From: Lactuca virosa
Taxonomy: Eukaryota > Streptophyta > Magnoliopsida > Asterales > Asteraceae
Direction: 5' to 3'
Assembly: GCA_928212115.1 (NCBI GenBank)
Contig: CAKMRJ010005745.1
Location: forward strand, 217,713,531-217,777,530
Length of the DNA: 64,000 nucleotides
Shown: positions 59,301-64,000 of the stretch, in pieces
Layout: each line of letters starts with the position of its first letter
Numbering within the stretch: position 1 is the stretch's first letter
Made by a program: the position numbers and the translations under genes
The notes under the pieces: generated by a model
Told to the model about the DNA's origin: nothing
Database searches by the model: none
The model's input: the letters and a program-made list of their open reading frames with translations, nothing else

Positions 59301-59482
59301 GTACTAGCGAGGATCGCGGGAAGGCGTCGGCATGATTCGTACACACTTACGGAGTTTATGTTATTGAGATTATGGAACATGTTTTGTTATGACACAGTGA
59401 ATACATTATGTTTTATGATTATCGTGTGATTGAAAGTATGATTTAAAAATGAAAAATTGTTTTGAAAATTTACGTTGTTACA

Positions 59483-60880
59483 AACTATTTTATACATAAA
59501 CGTTTCTTATGTTGCTAATATAGAATTTTTTCATAGGCTATACACTAAAATAAAAGTTAATATTGTTTTTGTGTTAATCAAGAAGTAATGAATGCATACA
59601 ACGTTATTGGTCATATTACATAATTAATAATTTGGTAGTAATATTTTAATAAAAGTAAACAAATCTATTAATCGTTCATGGCTCATTAAGAGAAAATCAA
59701 TTTGACACTATAATAATGTTAGATAATAAAAAAAATTGATAATAATAATAAATTTAAAAAAAAATTCCGTATACATTGCTTTTAAACATCAATTAAAAAT
59801 GAATTATGACTTTAAGTCTTTTGTTTGTTTTAGGTTTAAATGCAAGAAATAGCAACACAGTTTCATTGATATGCCCATTATACCACCCTACTTGCATTTC
59901 TTCATAACATATCCCTCCACAAAAAGTAATTATCATAGTTTTTAATCACGTATCCTACCTGATTCATACCTCATCACTCATGCAGGTGAAATCAACATTT
60001 CAAAATGGAAAAAAAGTTAGATTGAAGGTGTTTGGGGATAACTCGAACAACACCTCTGACCCCTTTTTAGAAAGTTGTTGCCGATTTAGGTAAAAAAAAT
60101 CTTTTCCGTTCAGCTTTTTACCGGTTCTATTTTGGAATTATGTGTATAAATGAAGGTGTATGACACCATCACTATTGCACCCTCCTTTAGCTGGTGAATG
60201 TGAATCAGAGAAATTCAAAAATACTTATGTTCTACACAGTTATAACATGTATGTGGGTGTTTTGATATCCTTATTCTATTTCTATACGCATGTGAATGTG
60301 AATGTACTGAATATGCAAGTAGCATCATACTTTCATATTGTTCCATTTTCTTAAAAGTATGTTGTTGTAACAAGAAAAAATCATAAGTACAATGCTATTC
60401 TTGGTTCACTTTTCAAAATATAATAGAATAATTGGTTTATTTTTGAAACTATGATGTTATAAAAAGCTTATACTCTGACTTTGTATTGTTTTACTAGGTG
60501 TACGCAGGCTTTGCCATATGCATGCTATAATGGAAAAAAATTGGGAATTCATAAGAAGTATATGAAGTGCTACATACATAAAGCACAAATTTCTTGAGTT
60601 GATTAACCATCCAGGTAACAACTCTTTTCTAAATGTATGCACTTGATAATGTTACTTTTTTATTTAGAAAATTCAAAACTTCATACACCTTGACAAAACC
60701 TTTATTTTTGTACAATGTTGTTTTAGGAATAGAAAGAAATTGGGAGGTGGAATAAGGGAAACATAATTTCTTATGGCTTTTGTCGGCTGGAAATAGACTG
60801 AAAAGGAGCTTCAACCAATCAAGCATCTTTCTCTGTTTAGTGTCGCGCCGAGTCTGATTTATTTTTAGCTAGATGAGATT
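59483..60880. other. AT-rich interior of the putative Helitron
   Basis: No gene or domain is recognised. It lies between solo LTR F and the Helitron 3' end. Confidence 0.4.
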
Positions 60881-60889
60881 GAGATTCTG

Positions 60890-60918
60890 CCCCCCGCGGA
60901 GCGGGGGTAACCCTCTAG
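60890..60918 (+). mobile_element. Helitron 3' terminus
   Basis: A perfect 7-bp stem, CCCCCGC (60891-60897) with GCGGGGG (60901-60907) around a GGA loop, lies seven bases before CTAG (60915-60918). T follows. This is the canonical Helitron end and is clearly different from the CGCAACGCGCGGG type at 23850-26170, so it belongs to another Helitron family. Confidence 0.8.
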
Positions 60919-61337
60919 TGAATTAGTTTATGTTTGTAGATAAATCTTAACAAAGTAAATAGATGTTTTTCAAATTTCCTAAAAGTTTCTAAAAGACCAA
61001 AGTTTATTCTTATAATGTCTATTGTCTATGCTTACTTTTAATATAGTAAATTTTTAAAGGGAAAATTCACAAAATTCATTAAGTTTATCCGAGTGATATT
61101 GTGCTATTTTTTGTCTCAAATTGGATGTTGTTTTTTCAATTTGTTATAATTTTGATCATTTAACCAGCCAATCAGGTTTTCTGCAAATGTAGCATGTTGA
61201 AGTGTCAATTTTGATTAGGGTGACAATTCATGACATGACACGATAAAAATACACAAAACGAAATGAAATTATGATGAAACTAAAATTTGAATTCGTGTTC
61301 GTGTTCGTGTCAAGTGTAAAAAACACGATGTCGTATC
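60919..61337. other. AT-rich intergenic DNA
   Basis: No gene is seen. Near 61215-61337 a block with gtgttcgtgttcgtgtc and aaaaacacgatgtcgtatc is part of an older repeat that resumes at 61893. Confidence 0.4.
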
Positions 61338-61892
61338 CAGTGTTGCAAAACTCAGCCTACTCGGCCGATTACTCGGAATCGACCATCCACCGAGGCGAGT
61401 AATGTGAACTCGGCAAAAAAACTCGGATTAAGTCAAACTCAGTCAAAAATTGGTCAAAATCGGTCAACATCTCTCTAACTCGGGCCTACTCGGTATTACT
61501 CGGTCTTACTCGGGCCTACTCGATCAAACTCGATCAAATGGTCAAAATTTTCGTAAAAAGAGAAAAAAATCAAGAATTTCAAGATTAATATGTATAATAC
61601 ACTTAATGATTTATTATTTAACACACACATGTTATTATTACTACATATATATCTTAAATTTTCAGTAATTATTTATGAAGTGAGACATTTGTGTGTATTT
61701 CAGTTTTTATGTATTCACATGTATCTAATTTTGTTATATATTTCAATCAAATTATGATTTTAACTTATGATTTTGACATATATAATTTTTCTAAAAATAT
61801 TTCTACATGAATTACCGAATCCGAGTACTCCCGAGTACTCGTTACTCCCCAGTCGGCCGAGCAGGTACCGAGTAGCGAGTTCTACAACCTTG
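61338..61892. mobile_element. hAT-type MITE with ACTCGG subterminal repeats
   Basis: 555 bp with imperfect inverted ends CAGTGTTGCAAAACTC and (right end, reversed) CAAGGTTGTAGAACTC, 13 of 16 matching. Flanks gtcgtatc (61330-61337) and ttcgtatc (61893-61900) match at 7 of 8 bases, the target-duplication length of hAT transposons. ACTCGG-type motifs cluster near both ends and would be transposase-binding candidates. No transposase is encoded. Confidence 0.75.
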
Positions 61893-63107
61893 TTCGTATC
61901 GTGTCATGTTCGTGTTCAAATTTCGACACGGAATTGACACAATTTACCACCAAGTGTAAAAAACAAGATGTCGTATCGTGTCGGGATGGAATGGGGACGG
62001 ATTTTCTTGAAGTGCATATCGTCCTATGCCCTGAAGCGTGAATACCGAAGGATCGGCCAGAAGATGGGGGTAATGGAGTCACGATCTCCAGTGATGGCTC
62101 TAACTCAATAGTGTCCTCCTCCTGAGTGACAGAATGCTCGAAAAGGTTATCATGGGATGAAAAATTCGGATATGGTGAGCTATACGTTGGTTCCCCCTCC
62201 CCTCGAACTCCTCATCGTGCTTCTCATCCTCCTTAACTGTCTCCTCCTCGTTTTCAAACGGCTCATCATCCTCATCGATAGATATTGGGGTAAGGGGTAA
62301 AGGCATCGTAGGACCATAGTCACTTTCTGTCTTTGGCGTGTGTGGCACAACCTGGTCCTCTTCCGGTTAAGGATACGACACCCAAGCCCATATGTCCTAT
62401 AAATCACTCTGATACCATGCATAAGACATCAATAAGGAAAGATGTTTATGATAGATAGTATAAAAATCATAAAATACATATAATTTCCTATTATAAGTAT
62501 GTAGTAGATAGTACCTCAAACAGCAAGTCTTGTTCTAACTCTTAAATCAACTAATCGAACTAAATTATTGATCCACAAATCCTTAAGCGTTTAGATTGTT
62601 AACTACGACATCCAGGTTTAGGTGTGCGTCGGTCACACCATAATAAAACTTAGTTGCACATTCTAGGTCTAGTTGTGGTACGATCGCAATATTGTATTAA
62701 CCCTAAGATTCGTTTTTGACCTAAAATCTTAAGTTATGATTTAATTGGATGATTTTTATGATATTTAGGTATATTTATAAGAGTTTATATGACTATTTAT
62801 CTTGTTATTGTTTGATTAAGGGTATTTTATTAATTTTATGTTTAGTACTTCAAGACTATCAAGTAAGGATCGGTTAGGTCAGAAGTGTCGGAGGGCAAGA
62901 CCATTTTAGCATATAGTCGTTCTGAAATCCAGCAACCCTAACGACAGTTCAAACTAGTCACATCTCTCGTAAGTAGTCCATCCATATGGTAATTAATAAT
63001 AATATTTTTTTATTATATTTAACTAATTTGGAGTGTATGCCCTAGGTTATAGTCGTAGTTCCTAAGGAATTACTAGTTCGCTATAACATGTAGCTCCGAT
63101 ACCAATC
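61893..63107 (-). mobile_element. Retroelement fragments, minus strand (tentative)
   Basis: A minus-strand reading at 62100-62348 is acidic (DEDDEPFENEEETVKEDEKHDEEFE) with no known domain. On the minus strand ATGGTATCAGAGTG (about 62406-62419) resembles a primer-binding site, and ATTGGTATCGGAGC (about 63093-63106) is another. These suggest one or two broken LTR elements reading leftwards. No ends or target duplications could be confirmed. Confidence 0.35.
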
Positions 63108-63683
63108 TGTTACACCCCCGCCAACGGCGGAAACATCGAGTTGTGCGACGTAGGGACGTTGGACCACGATGATAGGTATATTAAACAATACATAAAAGTA
63201 TAATACAAACATTACTTTTATGTATAATAAATTATTTATGGGTTACATTGTTTGGAGCTTAATCACACATCTTATTCATAACTAAGCATAAGACAAACGT
63301 AAACGATTTCCAGGAACTTCCTTGATGACTTCCTTCCTTCCACAACCACTCTTCACACTCATCTTCTGGAGAATACATGTATTTTGAAAACTATTATGGT
63401 GTAAAGTCACGCTTGGATGTATTTTGTGTTTTACCCACTTGTATTGTGTGATGAGTTGTCTTTCCTATAAATAGGAAGTGAGTGACACTCATTTATGTAA
63501 AAAAGGAACCATTTGGAGTGTTAGACTAGAGAGAGAATTTGTACAAGACCCACTTTGTATGTTCTTTCTATATCTAATATAAGCTTAAAAAGATTTATTT
63601 ACTTGATGTGTTCTTGAGTTTATGTGATGATTCACTAGATCTTTTCTTATTCCGCACATGCCATCATAATCAACACCACTACA
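63108..63683 (+). mobile_element. 5' LTR of a retrotransposon, probably Copia-type, left end uncertain
   Basis: The right border is well supported: ...CACCACTACA at 63683 is followed by ATTGGTATCAGAGC, a primer-binding site. A TATA box (CTATAAATA) lies at about 63466-63474, about 220 bp before the border. The left border could be TGTTACACCC at 63108, which also abuts a minus-strand primer-binding-like site. Alternatively a shorter LTR may begin near TGTAAAGTC at about 63399, with 63108-63398 belonging to another element. The remainder of the element lies beyond the window. Confidence 0.55.
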
Positions 63684-64000
63684 ATTGGTATCAGAGCTCA
63701 TAATTCCCACTACAATTGGTATCAGAGTGGGTATTCTTGATTTGATCAAGAATTGATCATTGATGGCTTTCTAGATTTGGTGATTCTTATTTTGATCTTT
63801 GATCTTTGTGTTTTAGAGTGTTTGGATTCTAGAAATCGAATTCATCTTTGATTCTATTCATAATTCGATTTTCTTCACTAGAATTCAAGTGATTTTTACT
63901 TTCTCTCTCTATAAAACCCATTAAAAATCACTTTCTTTCTCTAGAAATTTTGAAGTTATTGTGATCATGGTGCCTTTGGAGTATGATTCTTAGGTTGTAA
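63684..64000 (+). mobile_element. Primer-binding site and leader of the retrotransposon at the window end
   Basis: TTGGTATCAGAGC at about 63685-63697. A second copy, CACTACAATTGGTATCAGAG, lies only 33 bp downstream, so the end of the LTR plus the primer-binding site is locally duplicated. The leader continues to the window edge with no ORF yet. Confidence 0.6.

Larger units (their letters stand above)
57807..59482 (+). mobile_element. Solo LTR F
   Basis: 1676 bp, TGTAACATCCC to CGTTGTTACA, with perfect target duplications aacta at 57802-57806 and 59483-59487. It has GTACGC-type palindromes at 57897-57995, a TATA box (58033-58040), a second cluster at 58621-58730, a donor AG|GTGAGT (58943), a GGACCGGAAGGTC minisatellite (about 59070-59215), the AACTCACTAAGC box and an acceptor TTTCAG|GTAC (59300). 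There is no internal region, so it is a solo LTR. Confidence 0.93.

Noticed and set aside
62100..62422. Acidic minus-strand ORF as a host gene
   Set aside because: It is short, without a domain, and bordered by primer-binding-like sequences. It is treated as a possible retroelement piece.
1..64000. tRNA, rRNA or organelle-derived segments
   Set aside because: No cloverleaf-type tRNA, rRNA core or obvious plastid/mitochondrial gene was recognised by eye. The tRNA-Met matches are only 12-base primer-binding sites.

Overview
The window is nuclear DNA of a flowering plant. The evidence is a host gene with ten GT-AG exons, deeply nested long-LTR chromoviruses, Helitron-type ends and AT-rich intergenic DNA full of MITEs. 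The LTR boxes of the form GTACGC-nn-GCGTAC and the LTR style make me think of Asteraceae, possibly lettuce (Lactuca); that is recognition from memory and was not tested. Only one intact host gene is visible: a HOS1 orthologue (RING/ELYS-like nuclear-pore E3 ligase) on the minus strand at 50162-54334, reconstructed as 10 exons and 901 codons. Three of its nine introns carry the exact U12-type donor GTATCCTTT. || Layout. 1-2700: a solo LTR (E, 241-2071, TSD ctatc) beside a broken Harbinger-type SANT/Myb-like ORF. 2700-9960: AT-rich DNA with MITEs, a tandem duplication of a fold-back element set in (TA)n, and decayed LTR pieces. 9961-23840: the LTR and leader of element G, split by element A (10341-20006, TSD gagta), a nearly complete Ty3/gypsy chromovirus carrying a 3' chromodomain, with nonsense mutations and one frameshift. 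23850-26170: head-to-tail Helitron-like units. 26943-44444: a layered nest. Solo LTR D contains a Copia-type solo LTR (27203-28161, TSD aatga) and element B (28775-43365, minus strand, TSD atgag). B is itself interrupted by element C (32507-38270, minus strand), and a deletion removed most of C's second LTR together with B's RT-to-RNase H segment. 44445-50100: AT-rich DNA with a 1.3-kb palindrome. 50162-54334: HOS1. 54335-60918: exon-like scraps ending at a typical Helitron 3' end, with solo LTR F (57807-59482, TSD aacta) inside. 60919-64000: a hAT-type MITE and fragments of further retroelements. || How it works together. The retroelements share one LTR plan even where their sequences have little else in common: arrays of short CpG-containing palindromes just upstream of a TATA box; a second palindrome cluster further downstream; a consensus splice donor (AG|GTGAGT); a family-specific GC-rich minisatellite; a conserved ACTCACTAAGC ... 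CTTAC box; a pyrimidine-rich tract; and CAG|GTA. I read the second half as an intron embedded in the LTR. A further short intron-like segment separates gag from protease in A and B and is absent from the homologous junction in C. These architectures, and the U12 introns of HOS1, are the most interesting signals in the window. All calls were made by eye; no alignment or database search was run.
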